A DNA stretch of 64,000 bases from Atrina japonica (lineage: Eukaryota; Mollusca; Bivalvia; Pterioida; Pinnidae): assembly GCA_030159075.1 (NCBI GenBank), contig BROG01000231.1, forward strand, positions 824,501 to 888,500, written 5' to 3'. The notes below the pieces were generated by a model that made no database searches, had not been told where the DNA came from, and was given only the letters and a program-made list of their open reading frames with translations. Position 1 is the first letter of the stretch; every line of letters begins with the position of its first letter. A program made the position numbers and the translations under genes. Shown here piece after piece: positions 52,101 to 59,355 of this stretch.

Positions 52101-55100
52101 ATGTGTCATTTGATGGGACATATATCAAAACAGATAATTTTAATAAATAATTCCCCAAAATCTGTGATTTTCAATCATTTTTCACTGTTTTTACCCCAAA
52201 ATAACCTTGTAAAACCAGTTTTTTGGAACTTTTATTTTTTTGAGATATTAAATGACCCTACATATAGCTATATGTGTCATTTGATGGGACATATATCAAA
52301 ACAGATAATTTTAATAAATAAATCCCCAAAATCTGTGATTTTCAATCATTTTTCACTGTTTTTACCCCAAAATAACCTTTAAAACCAGCTTTTTTTGAAC
52401 TTTTATTTTTTTTAGATATGGAATGAACTTAGATAAATACAAATGTGTCACTTGATTGAATGTATATCTGGACAGATAATTTTTTAAAAATAATTTCCAG
52501 AAATATGTGATTTTTGTCAAATTTTCATGTTTTAGCCCCAAAATGATGGTATAAAAGAGTTTTCTTTAAAAATGTACATCAAGTTTCAAAATGTGGTTGA
52601 GCACTCTGCATTTTAAAAGTAAAATCATTTGATTCTGACACAGGGCCATTTTTCACCCATCATGGTCCTACTCCTTTTAAATAATTTTCTTTAAATGATT
52701 AATAAAAACAGAAGATATACGTTGTATAGGTTTTCTTAGAAATACATGTAAATTGAATTATTTGGCAATTTTTAAGATGGAAAAAACAAAAACAAAAAAA
52801 AACAAAAGGGTACCATGGCTAACCCTAGCCTTACATTTTTTGTTTTGCCAATTCAGAAAATTTGATACTTTGTCAATGGTTTTTTTTTCTTTTTGCCAAC
52901 AAAATTAAGGCAAAATGTTGTTTGGTAAGTAGTATGTTTAAGAATAGACATAAAAAGATGTCTTACATATGCCTTTTATATTAATATATTTATTCCTATA
53001 TTTATGTATGTCATTTTCATTTTGACACTAATAAAATTTGAAGTTTTACCTACAGGTATTATATAGTAATATAAAAAAAATTGTTGTCAGACTAGTCTTG
53101 ATTAATTAAAACAATCTAGTAAAGGTCTCACTTAGTTCAATATTTGATACATGATTTACACTTTGATATGTAACAAAAATAATTTCCTAATCGATTGTCA
53201 GGATTAAAGTATCTGAATAATTTGAACAAATTTGTTAGATTTAGGTCCACTTGAATTTCTCCTCACTGTATCACAGAGGAAAGGAAAATTCCCGAGAAAT
53301 TCGGAAGACGTGTGATACGAAGTTGATAAAAAATTTTCAAGTTGCTATAATAGCGTTGAATAAATTTATTTAACTCACCATTACCTCTGTGACAATAATT
53401 AAGATTAATGCCTGATATATCATAAATACTATACAACAAAGAGTTTTTAGCACATGTAGACAATATATCAATATAATCATGATTTTTATATCAAACAAAA
53501 CCATAATTAGTGTACACATAAAGGGAATCATTTCTTATTATACTTTTTGTCTTTTACATGTCTTTGGCTGGATGAGTGTATGAGTGTGTCGTATTGTGTC
53601 TTTGTCAATTAAATCTTACATGTATATATCTATTGTACTCGAATATCATTGTTGAATATTTGGAAAATTATTTAAAAAAAAAAAAAATAATAAAAAAAAA
53701 AAAAAAAAAAATGATAAAATCCGAGAACAAATTTGCTATAGGATTTGACAGAAGACTTGGCTGTTTATTCCTATTTACAGTATTTTCACCGCGATTATGG
53801 TTTTGAAAAGTCATTGGTGAATTCCTATGTATTTTAATTACTGCGTATGACATGCAACTACAAGCAGTTTGCATGAATTGGTTTAAAATCCATGTGTCCG
53901 TGGACACAAGCTATTTTCACATGCGCGAACTGGATCCTGCTTCCAACAATGAATTCAGTCACAAATCAGCACAGAACCTTCTTTAATGGGATATTTTGTA
54001 ACAAGACATTGTTTTATTTGCATGTACATTTATTTTTCACAAACATTTTACATGTGAATTAAAATTTCTAGCCATTTGAAAACAGTGGAAATTCAGCGAG
54101 TTTGCTGATATTCCCAATCGACATAGGCCTACTGCAGTACAGTCGCTAGTCGTTTGACTGTCCATTCTCGGGTGATTACCTGAGGCTATTTAAACTGATC
54201 AACCGTGAAATAAACATAGACTTGACACAGGTAATTGGTGCAATTAACAGATTAAGGAATAAACGCTAGGGAAGAGAGTTTCGCAAATAGAATATTTTAG
54301 TCATTAGGCAATTTCGCCAATTGATTTTTTTTTTGGGGGGGGTGGACTTTTGGCAATTGACAGCATGAAAAAAGGCATGGGGCTGGAAAAAAAGGGCATG
54401 GCGTTTCAAAAAAAAAAGGGCATGGTGCCGCACCATGCGATGTTGCTCTAGATTCAACACTTATACAGAATGTGACTTTAGTATAAAATTATTACCTCAC
54501 GCCGAAATGACAGGCACTGGGTTTATTTATATCCTCAAGCACTCATAGTCCACCAGCAGTCAAATATCTTAAAAGAAGACATTGAGTTTACTTCAGACAC
54601 AGCATGGATGTTTATGATAACAGAACATAGATTAGATTTTGGATTAAAAAGTTAATATTGGAGTTATACATCTTGGTAGAGATACTTTGTCCCTTTTATA
54701 CTGAAAGAGTGTTATGTAATGAAAAAACAAAGTCCTTTGTCATGTGAAAAATAGAACAGAACTCTCCATATAGATAGTTGGACCATAAATTATATTTTCA
54801 TTCCTAGCCCAACATTTATATCAAATATATTTGGGGAACAGTCGTTAAGGTGATTTCTGAAAATTCTTTGTTTGATATTGTTGCTTTCTTTTATACATAT
54901 ATGTAAGTAAACATGAGCCCTGTTTTATATTTACAGCCTCCAACTGCAGCATCACAACATGAAGAAGAACCAGCAGAATTAAACTGTCCCAAGTGTAATG
55001 TCACTTGTCCTGACATGGACACACTTCAGATTCATGTATTGGATTGCATTGACCAGGATGTTGTGTAATATTGTTTGCTTCATATCATATCATATCTGAT

Positions 55101-57075
55101 GAAGAATGTTCACTTGAATGTGATGAAATCTTGTCATCACAACTTGATACCATATCCATGATGGATTGCATTGACCAAGATGTAGTATGACCTTGTCACC
55201 ATGGTAACAATTCAAATTCAACTGTTGTAAAATCCCCTCACTGTACAAAGATATAAATCCAACTATTGGATTTCTATTAAATAGAATGTGGTGCTATCCT
55301 TCGACCTGTCACCTGACTTGGACACACTTAAGATATATATGCTGGGTTGTATTGACCAGAATGCAATATAAATTTGTCACCATTGACACATTTTATATCC
55401 ACCTGCTGGGCAATATTGACCAGAATGTAGCATAATTGTCACCATGGACACACATAAGATAATATATGTCGGGATGGGTCGACCACAATGCATTGATTTT
55501 GTTTACTATTGTGTTCTTGCATATAAACAGATAAATGAAAGTGACTTGACTACACAGTCATTGTCAGATTTTTCACATTTTACAGATCGTATAAATCATG
55601 TTTGAAATACTTCAACTGCACCAAGAACATCAGCATATGATTTCATACAGTTAATTTAATGGTTTGTCCAACTTGTTTATTTAATATCCTGGCAAACAAA
55701 GTTTGGGGGTATATTGGAATCACTTGGTCTGTCCATCAACCTGTTCAGGGCCATAATTTCTTCATCTTACCTTAAAGGCGATATGATTGTCCATGACCAG
55801 ATGGGTGTGTCAAGGTCACTGTGAACACAATGGCCAAAATTCTGGTCTGGGTAATAATTTCTGTTTCTAGGCCTTCATTTCACGGTTAAATGACTTTGGT
55901 TTAAGTTTTAATTTAACAAAACATAAGCATTACATTGCAGTACAAGCTTGGTACTTTACATATACCTCACCTGTAACAAGAACTTTTGATTTTTCGCCGG
56001 TGTTTTCTCTTTGTGACCTACATTTCATCTATGCTCTTGTCAGGGTATGTTTCTGTTTTATGTATCATGTGCATTAGCTTTGCAAAATGAACAGTAAAAC
56101 TGAAAAGAAATTATTGTGTTCAGTTTTTTCTTTCCTTATGTCAGTCTGTCTTTTCAAAGCACAGAGATTTTCCTCTTGTCTTCCTTATGTATTAGCTTTG
56201 CCTGTGAAAGAGTTGTTTGAACATTGATTCTTATAGTCTTTTCATTTTTCCCCTGATATATTTACAGAGTATAATTCAGTGTATGATTATAACATATGTT
56301 ACAGATAAACTTTGATTTTTGTTCATGTTGAATGAGTTCTAAGGGGATTTTACATAGACATTCAAAGTTTAATTTAACATAATGATAACCTTTTCAGTTT
56401 CATTTTAGTGAAGGAATGACCAGCACCAATTACATGATTATTAGGGATACATGTATTGTATGGATCTTGCTTTAAACAAAGCTCTGACTTATATAAAATA
56501 TAATATATTGTAAAAGGTTTATACGAAGATCAGTGTACTACGAAATATAGTACATGTATATAATCTCAATTTGTCCTTAAAGCTTGTCTGGAACAAAACT
56601 TCTTCATATTAACATTGAGGAAGATATTGTTTCACACAATTGTTGTCTGTGACCAAAGGGCGTGTCATAATCTTTACCAAAGGTCATATCTACATGGTCA
56701 AGATTGCTGCGGTGGGATATTTTTCTCATAAGGACAGTTCACTTTGGTTGTATTTTCTCACACAAATTTTACAGTGCTTTAAATTTTCGTCCCTTTAATT
56801 TGAGATCAAGGTTGACTTTGATTTGCAGTTTGTAAATTTAGTGTTTAAACTATTATTTAAGTTTTTACTTTTTCACTTGTCTTAAACATACTGTATATTG
56901 ATGGCTGCCAGTATACACCAGCTCCTGAGGCATGATGGGACATGTGATCCGTGTTGAACTTTGATTCTACTTAAGATGTATATCTGTATCTGCTGGACAG
57001 TGCCATGTATAAAGTTTTGTAAAAATATTAATACTAATGCCTGCAAAATAAAATGTTTTCATGTTAACAATGTTG
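22598..57075 (+). CDS. OPTN/IKBKG: NEMO/optineurin-family ubiquitin-binding adaptor, 11 coding exons
   Basis: Coding exons: 22693-22897, 27662-27834, 30398-30553, 37827-38154, 39375-39454, 40904-41028, 44959-45111, 46639-46747, 47772-47948, 48195-48533 and 54937-55068. All introns are GT..AG and all phases join, giving 658 residues. The protein is mostly coiled coil. Residues about 50-126 resemble the N-terminal helix shared by NEMO and optineurin. Residues about 490-545 form the UBAN segment (VLKAQAELWKSDFDAERNAR) that binds linear/K63 ubiquitin in the family. Residues 616-658 end in a CCHC zinc finger (Cys632, Cys635, His648, Cys652). Family members scaffold IKK/TBK1 signalling or act in autophagy. 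The length is nearer optineurin (577 in human), while the UBAN wording is nearer NEMO. No clear LIR motif was seen. Introns are loaded with transposons. Confidence 0.92.
23060..24605 (+). repeat. Dispersed repeat R1, copy 1, carrying an expanded array
   Basis: Inverted, diverged copy of 53105-54330 (for example the 'ttcaaatggctagaaaattt' region pairs with the complement at about 54055). It ends in the tandem array at 23860-24595. Copy 2 has only one or two array units. Confidence 0.75.
23860..24595 (+). repeat. 59-bp tandem array
   Basis: About 12 copies of a unit containing CTTGTTCCATATCAGAGTGT. The left units are irregular; the right units are nearly identical. Confidence 0.95.
25160..26870 (+). 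mobile_element. Bivalve GCTCACCTGG...CCTCTTGTT element
   Basis: Starts GCTCACCTGGCCCAAAGGGCC (short hairpin) and ends GGCCTCTTGTT. This matches, in reverse, the boundaries of 60371-61739. No coding region was seen. From about 26000 to 26640 it holds about four tandem units of roughly 170 bp with TTATTTCCCCTTT and TTTTTCATGTTTTTG. Transposon class not determined. Confidence 0.7.
27240..27640 (+). repeat. Dispersed repeat with CTGTCTGT stretch
   Basis: GGGGCATATAGTTTTTGGTC followed by CTGTCTGTCTGTCTG and a 'cataacttttgaatgg' segment, a style common in bivalve introns. Similar wording recurs at about 55690-55870. Confidence 0.5.
27662..27834 (+). CDS. OPTN/IKBKG: NEMO/OPTN-like exon 2 (N-terminal coiled coil)
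   Basis: Acceptor TTTTTAAACAG; donor ATG|GTAAGT; residues 69-126. Contains the MKKQYDDIAKWKEK stretch that resembles the optineurin/NEMO N-terminal helix. Confidence 0.9.
27974..29317. mobile_element. TIR element expanded into a 17/17/16-bp higher-order array
   Basis: Flanked by TA (27972-27973 and 29318-29319). TIRs: left CAGTGGAACCTGTCTTGAGA, right (complement) CAGTGGTACCTGTCTAGAGA. From about 28080 to 29300 the interior is tandem GTGGTCTCTCTAGACAG / GTGGTCTCTCTAAATAG / GTGGTCTTTCATGAGA. These subunits of 17, 17 and 16 bp join into a 50-bp unit, and they match the inner part of the TIR itself. A poly-C/poly-A run (27905-27940) lies just outside. Confidence 0.85.
29805..30312 (-). mobile_element. 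SINE with serial partial copies
   Basis: The full-length copy at 30085-30312 starts, on the minus strand, at GGCCTCTGTGGTTGAGTGGT. Three truncated copies of its 3' part (TTTATGCCACACTCAACAAT) lie at 29818, 29920 and 30005. Same family as 18660-18897. Confidence 0.85.
30398..30553 (+). CDS. OPTN/IKBKG: NEMO/OPTN-like exon 3
   Basis: Acceptor TTTCCAG; donor ACA|GTAAGT; 52 codons, phase 0 at both ends; coiled coil. Confidence 0.9.
30775..31035. repeat. 26-bp tandem repeat
   Basis: Ten copies of TTTGTTACTAGGATTGATGT plus AATAAA, nearly identical. Confidence 0.95.
31051..31315 (+). mobile_element. AAGGGGCATTAGC-family MITE, left part
   Basis: Left TIR AAGGGCCATTAGCTG after a TA. The interior matches 40252-40590 as far as the ATCTCTTATT segment. 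A matching right TIR occurs only at 37755-37784, so the element may have been split by later insertions. Confidence 0.65.
31777..31950 (+). promoter_or_regulatory. TATA promoter-like region with a 10-codon first exon
   Basis: GATTGG (inverted CCAAT) at 31777, CACGTG E-box at about 31785, TATAAATA at 31807-31814, then ATG at 31921 followed by ten codons and a donor GAG|GTAAAT at 31951. It lies inside intron 3 of the NEMO/OPTN-like gene. It may belong to an unrecognised element or a nested transcript; no second exon was identified. Confidence 0.4.
32432..33146 (-). repeat. 3' LTR
   Basis: 715 bp; nearly identical to 36252-36966 (one visible change near 32626, G versus A in the other copy). On the minus strand it starts TGTAACAATATGAGG. 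Confidence 0.95.
33147..33165 (-). promoter_or_regulatory. Candidate polypurine tract
   Basis: On the minus strand, AAGGGATAGGGACGTT lies immediately before the 3' LTR, the expected place for a plus-strand primer. Confidence 0.55.
33830..35692 (-). CDS. Envelope-like glycoprotein ORF, N-terminus missing
   Basis: An uninterrupted 620-codon frame. Its layout fits the membrane-anchored part of envelope proteins of errantivirus-like/lophotrochozoan LTR elements (baculovirus F-like class). There is a helical N-terminal region (about 1-75), a Cys-bearing ectodomain (Cys95, 168, 176, 191, 207, 242, 264), one transmembrane helix (about 358-375), and a long hydrophilic tail of about 245 residues rich in Asn, Gln, Glu and Lys. 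No signal peptide, furin-type site or fusion peptide is visible, so the N-terminal part is probably deleted. The start at 35692 is GTG; the frame is open about 30 codons further upstream, overlapping the small ORF. Family call is by pattern memory. Confidence 0.7.
   Translation of the reverse strand: MTDQTNKNKIAINTYIQLDRALDHVKNWVILTQNTLQHLKIQLNMLSLGHLAPSVIQPLQFRQLLLSIKNQLNPRFALPFDPEKDLWDLYKTLTCATYFKDENIVVIVSVPLVDTTNALEIYKIHNLALPHMKEPSVLAKYDLESEALAVNKEKTQFALLTQQELEKCSNPSIRYCSFDSPIYTVSNRQTCVISIFLETRSKIEQNCKTTLINNAILPRGQYVTEGNWLIIAKRLQNFMIMCDKESMIKKTLPPLDNLHLEQNCQASNGDMTLTPYIYKESNFNFRDPLKTLVDKYKKDEVSLFWKYKQNFPRHDKIKIPKTLEPVKEINLDNLINELKLEEMQPMPEDDFWVKNGQYFLIPIVPVVTILIIIMVKCGKRIIRKCRNRHSESSVKNKNKNNPNVKWSSSEGIEELSLPNLSRLLRNQNQQPYQEHQVTNNQSCINTQLTADDNDIRNLITEKMKQRTRNTASIYKEDIQTEQEPNAYPDMKLCSMYLKDKYDIDLIPITDQTRINTEDRTRSGQDKRETENTKQNSQGEMKNSQQNYKSEYPDVHSCEIKEYKHGNNEINHELYQDPETGEMTPQELNDNNKSSIENIEVDETTWPRSRGPITSFKFTSN
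35706..35936 (-). CDS. Small 5' ORF of the LTR element (possible gag start)
   Basis: 76 codons starting with ATG in the leader, charged, with a repeated Thr-Ser-(Asp/Gly)-Gln pattern. It overlaps the upstream extension of the envelope-like frame in another phase. It may be the first part of gag left after an internal deletion; no gag domain is recognisable. Confidence 0.5.
   Translation of the reverse strand: MADENSRMKLSSMATALEEIEDNLILEEINKNRPKTSDQTDIRNETENRNITKTKTSGQSDVQNNNRDLSNPENTS
35937..36251 (-). promoter_or_regulatory. Leader with candidate primer-binding site and splice donor
   Basis: Reading leftward from the 5' LTR: TGGTGCCTTTTGCCC, a possible tRNA primer site (about 36226-36241), starts some ten bases after the LTR. 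Then comes a good splice donor AAAG|GTAAGAC (about 36183), as expected for a subgenomic envelope mRNA. Confidence 0.45.
36252..36966 (-). repeat. 5' LTR
   Basis: 715 bp; see the element entry. Confidence 0.95.
37700..37784 (+). mobile_element. AAGGGGCATTAGC-family MITE, right end
   Basis: Right TIR GGTAAACACAACTAATGCTC ending CCTT|TA. It may be the other half of 31051-31315. A short AT repeat lies at 37158-37185. Confidence 0.55.
37827..38154 (+). CDS. OPTN/IKBKG: NEMO/OPTN-like exon 4
   Basis: Acceptor CTTTCTTTGAAG; donor CGAG|GTATGT; 109 codons of heptad-rich coiled coil. It lies just after 7.3 kb of intron containing the young LTR element. Confidence 0.92.
38360..38700. repeat. CTGTCTGCCTG-rich low-complexity region
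   Basis: Irregular CTGCCTG/CTATCTG/CTGTCTG words in intron 4; no gene. Confidence 0.6.
38821..38946. mobile_element. Palindromic MITE-like element
   Basis: Arms of about 47 bp: 38821-38867 (containing TGTTTATCTAAC) pairs with 38900-38946 (containing GTTAGATAAACA). A second, looser pair (about 38953-38983 with 39205-39240) extends the inverted structure. Confidence 0.75.
39375..39454 (+). CDS. OPTN/IKBKG: NEMO/OPTN-like exon 5
   Basis: Acceptor GCCTTCCAG; donor CAG|GTGAGT; 27 residues, charged then Thr/Ser/Tyr-rich linker. Confidence 0.85.
39915..40735. repeat. Inverted repeat pair enclosing a MITE
   Basis: 39915-40030 and 40605-40735 are diverged inverted copies (AAAACCGAT and GTCACATG...GACCTCGT in the left; the complements in the right). 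This suggests one old element of about 820 bp into which the 40252-40590 MITE inserted. Confidence 0.5.
40252..40590 (+). mobile_element. AAGGGGCATTAGC-family MITE, complete
   Basis: TIRs AAGGGACATTAGCTGTGTTT and its complement ending GCTAATGCCCCTT, with TA on both sides. Reference copy for the partial ones at 20062, 31051 and 37700. Confidence 0.85.
40904..41028 (+). CDS. OPTN/IKBKG: NEMO/OPTN-like exon 6
   Basis: Acceptor TATTTTGCAG; donor GGAG|GTATGG; coiled coil with SLRSQVLTLINEVTESQKKL. Confidence 0.9.
41160..41800. repeat. 54-bp tandem repeat
   Basis: About 12 copies with AAATCTCACTGTAGCACACC and CTTTAGCTAGTGAC. The left copies are diverged; the right ones nearly identical. The array resumes at 42890-43200. 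Confidence 0.95.
41851..42480 (-). pseudogene. Tc1/mariner-like transposase remnant, copy 1
   Basis: On the minus strand, from about 42380, the frame(s) read MVNGNINVDKYISILE, then an F-x-DDNTP-like box and a SPDxDxIENLW-like box, the second and third catalytic regions of Tc1 DDE transposases. The end at 41851 reads ACAGCACTATGCTAAAAGTA, typical of Tc1 termini. It has frameshifts and lacks the N-terminus. Confidence 0.8.
42490..42890. repeat. 29-bp tandem repeat, block 1
   Basis: Copies of AGGTGATGTGTCTATATAAA plus TCTCACTAT, with TATATATAT variants alternating regularly. Confidence 0.95.
42891..43200. repeat. 54-bp tandem repeat, second block
   Basis: About six further copies of the 41160-41800 unit. 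Confidence 0.95.
43275..43905 (-). pseudogene. Tc1/mariner-like transposase remnant, copy 2
   Basis: A near copy of 41851-42480 with its flanks. The frame at 43387-43797 starts with the same Met-Val-Asn-Gly segment. The copy shares the truncation point, so it arose by segmental duplication rather than a second transposition. Confidence 0.8.
43930..44830. repeat. 29-bp tandem repeat, block 2
   Basis: Many copies of the block 1 unit, punctuated by GACATTTATAGCTGGTGATG, giving a longer higher-order period. Confidence 0.95.
44959..45111 (+). CDS. OPTN/IKBKG: NEMO/OPTN-like exon 7
   Basis: Acceptor CTTCACTGTAG; donor CCAA|GTAAGC; coiled coil. Confidence 0.9.
45328..45782. mobile_element. 455-bp TIR element
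   Basis: Left end AGTCAACTCTTGTAATAACG; right end CGTTATAACAAGAGTTGACT. Interior copies of GATATAACGGCAT. No coding capacity. A lone TIR-like ACAGTGGAACGTCGCTAACA lies at about 46086. Confidence 0.8.
46374..46540. mobile_element. Palindromic MITE, about 50-bp TIRs
   Basis: Left arm CCCTTTCATGTTAACTGCAG and right arm complement CCCTTTCACGATAACTGCGG, continuing through ACTTTGGGTGGCAAAA. Very short loop region. Confidence 0.85.
46639..46747 (+). CDS. OPTN/IKBKG: NEMO/OPTN-like exon 8
   Basis: Acceptor TTCTTTCAG; donor GCAG|GTATAA; residues 407-443. Confidence 0.9.
47190..47600 (-). mobile_element. tRNA-derived SINE, two copies
   Basis: 47190-47325 and 47465-47600 share 'tactgcctctgcatggaatc' and 'agtaggaacaccatataact'. 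On the minus strand the A-box-like GAAGAGCACCAGA and B-box-like GATTCGATTCC are seen. Different family from the SINEs at 18660 and 21702. Confidence 0.7.
47772..47948 (+). CDS. OPTN/IKBKG: NEMO/OPTN-like exon 9 (start of UBAN)
   Basis: The acceptor (TTTAAAAAAG) has a weak pyrimidine tract. Donor CTCAG|GTAAAT. 59 codons ending in the NTIPVLKAQ start of the ubiquitin-binding coiled coil. Confidence 0.9.
48195..48533 (+). CDS. OPTN/IKBKG: NEMO/OPTN-like exon 10 (UBAN core, Pro/Gln-rich linker)
   Basis: Acceptor AATCTTCAG; donor GACAG|GTAATA. Residues 503-615. UBAN residues Asp509, Phe510, Glu513 and Arg514 are present. The aromatic position usually Tyr is Trp506. A Gln/Pro/Tyr-rich linker follows. 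Confidence 0.95.
49085..49190. repeat. 22-bp tandem repeat
   Basis: Five copies of AATCAGTGTGAAAGGGCACA-type units. Confidence 0.9.
49487..49583. repeat. Inverted repeat
   Basis: AGCACACCCTCTGATCTAAA and its near complement (TTTAGATCAGAAGGTGTGCT) separated by about 50 bp. Confidence 0.8.
50247..50316 (+). repeat. tRNA-like sequence (SINE head or decayed tRNA)
   Basis: ATGGCGCAGCGGTTTGG (A-box-like) and CCAGGGTTCTAATCTG (B-box-like) at near-tRNA spacing. I could not fold a complete cloverleaf, so it is more likely SINE-derived. Confidence 0.4.
51480..52510. repeat. About 170-bp tandem repeat
   Basis: Five to six copies with CAAAATCTGTGATTTTCAAT and TGACCCTACATATAGC. Identity rises toward 51900-52380. 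Frames across it are repeat-generated. Confidence 0.9.
53105..54330 (-). repeat. Dispersed repeat R1, copy 2
   Basis: Inverted relative to 23060-24605. Contains the unit GATACATGATTTACACTTTG once instead of an array. A poly-A tract (53671-53711) lies inside. Confidence 0.75.
54937..55068 (+). CDS. OPTN/IKBKG: NEMO/OPTN-like exon 11 (zinc finger, stop)
   Basis: Acceptor TATATTTACAG; 43 residues and TAA. Contains CPKCN...CPDMDTLQIHVLDC, the family's ubiquitin-binding CCHC zinc finger. It lies 6.4 kb after exon 10. Confidence 0.95.
   Translation, partial: PPTAASQHEEEPAELNCPKCNVTCPDMDTLQIHVLDCIDQDVV
55137..55495 (+). repeat. Four decayed copies of the zinc-finger coding tail
   Basis: Copies at 55137-55190, 55309-55371, 55379-55435 and 55441-55495 resemble the last 17 to 20 codons of exon 11. 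The first keeps the residues DCIDQDVV and a stop; the second reads DTLKIYMLGCIDQNAI and a stop; the third ends IDQNVA and a stop. The fourth is the most decayed. Confidence 0.8.
57047..57052 (+). terminator. Poly(A) signal AATAAA
   Basis: AATAAA followed by a T/G-rich stretch (TGTTTTCATGTTAACAATGTTG), a good cleavage context for the NEMO/OPTN-like mRNA. Confidence 0.6.
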
Positions 57076-57190
57076 CCATTCTGTGGTAGGAATTAAACCA
57101 TCAAAATATTTATGATAATCAAGATGATCTATTAAGTTAATCATCTGACTTGCAATGCTGTGATAGCTCATGTACATTTCATGTCCACAA

Positions 57191-57397
57191 TGGGACTAAT
57201 TCATGTACCACGTTATACCCGATAAAGTTTGTGCAGTACTAGTATCTCCAATTGTGATGGAACCTAAGTTTACATAATCTTCCTGCTGAAATGACGTTAG
57301 CACGGGATATTGTCTTCTAGCATCATTCCATTACTAATAGAAACAATAGTTCTGCACAAATGTTATCGGGTATCACGTGGTACATGAATTAGTCCCA
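57191..57397. mobile_element. MITE with about 47-bp TIRs
   Basis: TGGGACTAATTCATGTACCA at the left and its complement (TGGTACATGAATTAGTCCCA) at the right, continuing through TACCCGATAA. It sits about 120 bp past the poly(A) site. Confidence 0.88.
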
Positions 57398-59355
57398 CTG
57401 GCACATAGAATTTTCGCGAAAGCTAGTCGAATTTCCTGACATCACAATGCATTTTCAATGTTTCTCCGAGGTGTCGAGTATTGTGACGTCATCAAATTTA
57501 AAAATTGTTCGTGCATAAATGGAAAGGTCAGTTATAAAGTATTTCTAAAATTTGTACAAATAGAATTGCAATTTTACCGTTTATGACACAAAAATTAGAA
57601 TAGTATTTTAGAGATAAATACATTTGAATCTAAATACTTACTGTTTGAATTACATGTATGTGATTTTTGTCATTTTTAATGCTATTTCCTGTTAGGCGTC
57701 TTCACTTTCCATCATATGTTTCATAATTTATATGCATTCTTTTATTCTGATGAAGTAAATTGGCTCTCTTAAAGAATTTCATTAAAGTCTTTGTATTACT
57801 GTATAGTTGCTTTTATTAACAGGGAATTTAATTTCGCTTTATTCACGGTCAATGAAAATTACGCGATATTAAATACCCGCGAATAAAATACCTTACACTT
57901 ATGAAGTATCAGAAAGTAAATTTGTGACAAATCTTGCGTGAAATTTAATACTTGTGAATTAGATCCATACAGAAAAACGCAAACTTTTCTCCCCGTGAAA
58001 TTAAACAACCATACAGTATTTTGTATCATGAAATATTTGTTAGCTGAGAAGTATTATTCATTGCCTCATGTAAAATAAAAATATCCCGATTTAAGATATA
58101 TGGGGGTGGACAAACAGCTGTGTCTTCATTCAATACAGAAAAATGTCGATATAGGGTTCAATTAATCTATAATGTTGTAAAAAGATTGTTAGACTTACCA
58201 AAAAAATTCTAAACATATGTTTACAATAAAATGAATCTTAAACGTTACTTCCTCACCATCTTTGAAATATAAAATCTCAGAAACTAGATTATAAATCTTC
58301 AGGATGTCCAGAAAGACAATGTTAAATTTCATAGTGAGAACGATACTACTACTACTATTTCGTTTATAAATCAACATTTTGGGCAACGTATAACTCTTAG
58401 CTTTTTGTTTAGGTCATCGGTATCAGTTTAAAACCAATCAAGATTTGAACATTGTAACACCCCATATTCGAGTTATCTCCGTTTGCGATCGTAATATGAA
58501 GTAAACAATCGACCGTCGGCTGAATTTGAGCGGTCGCTGGTCATAAAGAACAGGAGGTCGCTATATAGGGTGACGGAATATAGGAAATAAGCAAGGGGAA
58601 TGTTGAAAACGGTTGCTAAGGCAATATCCCTCCATTTATCGACGCCAAGATATCCCATTTTACGGTAACCATTAATCCACTTCCTTGATCAGTTTCTATG
58701 TAAGACTGCAGATTTTATTTAGAAATATTAAATTTTATTAGAAATATCATTGTTGTATTACATTTGATATATCGTTTTATGATGTAAATGTAATTACATT
58801 AAATATGCCATACTAAGTATTATTACAAGATAAGGTTCAATGTAATACTGAAATAAATTTTATTGACATTATCTATCAGTTTTTGTTGTGATGTAGTATT
58901 TCGCGTGACCGGTTAGCAGGTGATATCTACTGCGTCTAGGCGTATCCCTCTTGGATGTTTCCCGCGGATCCGTTTTGCCCAGCATTTACCACATTTTAAT
59001 CTTCCCGTTTTTCTAACGTTTACACCTTACTGTAATTTTTATGCACATTTATAAATGTACAACAGCAAACAAACGCAAACCTGAAAGCTTGATATGAACA
59101 TATATGTTATGATATGCAAGTTCAGCTTAAACTACAAAGTTCCATGAATATAAACATATATGTATATATTTGATATATCCAAGTTCAGCTTAAACTACAA
59201 AGTTCCATGAATATAAACATATATGTATATATTTGATATATCCTCGTTTACAGAGAATGACAATGACACCAAGTATAGATTAAAACGTTCAAAAAACCTT
59301 TCAAGGTAAATATTACTAGAAGTTGTGGGATCTGAATGAGATTGAAGTTGATCGT
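57398..59355. other. Intergenic region between convergent genes
   Basis: No gene supported. A minus-strand frame of 61 codons (58473-58658) has no recognised family. A 75-bp direct duplication with GTTCAGCTTAAACTACAAAG lies at 59110-59243. Confidence 0.5.

Larger units (their letters stand above)
55069..57075 (+). other. OPTN/IKBKG: 3' UTR of the NEMO/OPTN-like gene
   Basis: About 2 kb from the stop codon to the poly(A) signal at 57047. The first 430 bases contain decayed copies of the coding tail (55137-55495). At 55690-55870 a dispersed repeat is embedded. An earlier poly(A) site cannot be excluded. Confidence 0.65.

Noticed and set aside
51881..52382. Frames repeating MCHLMGHISKQ
   Set aside because: Translation of the 170-bp tandem repeat in intron 10.
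58473..58658. Minus-strand 61-codon frame with a hydrophobic segment
   Set aside because: No conserved motif recognised; lies alone between two convergent genes.
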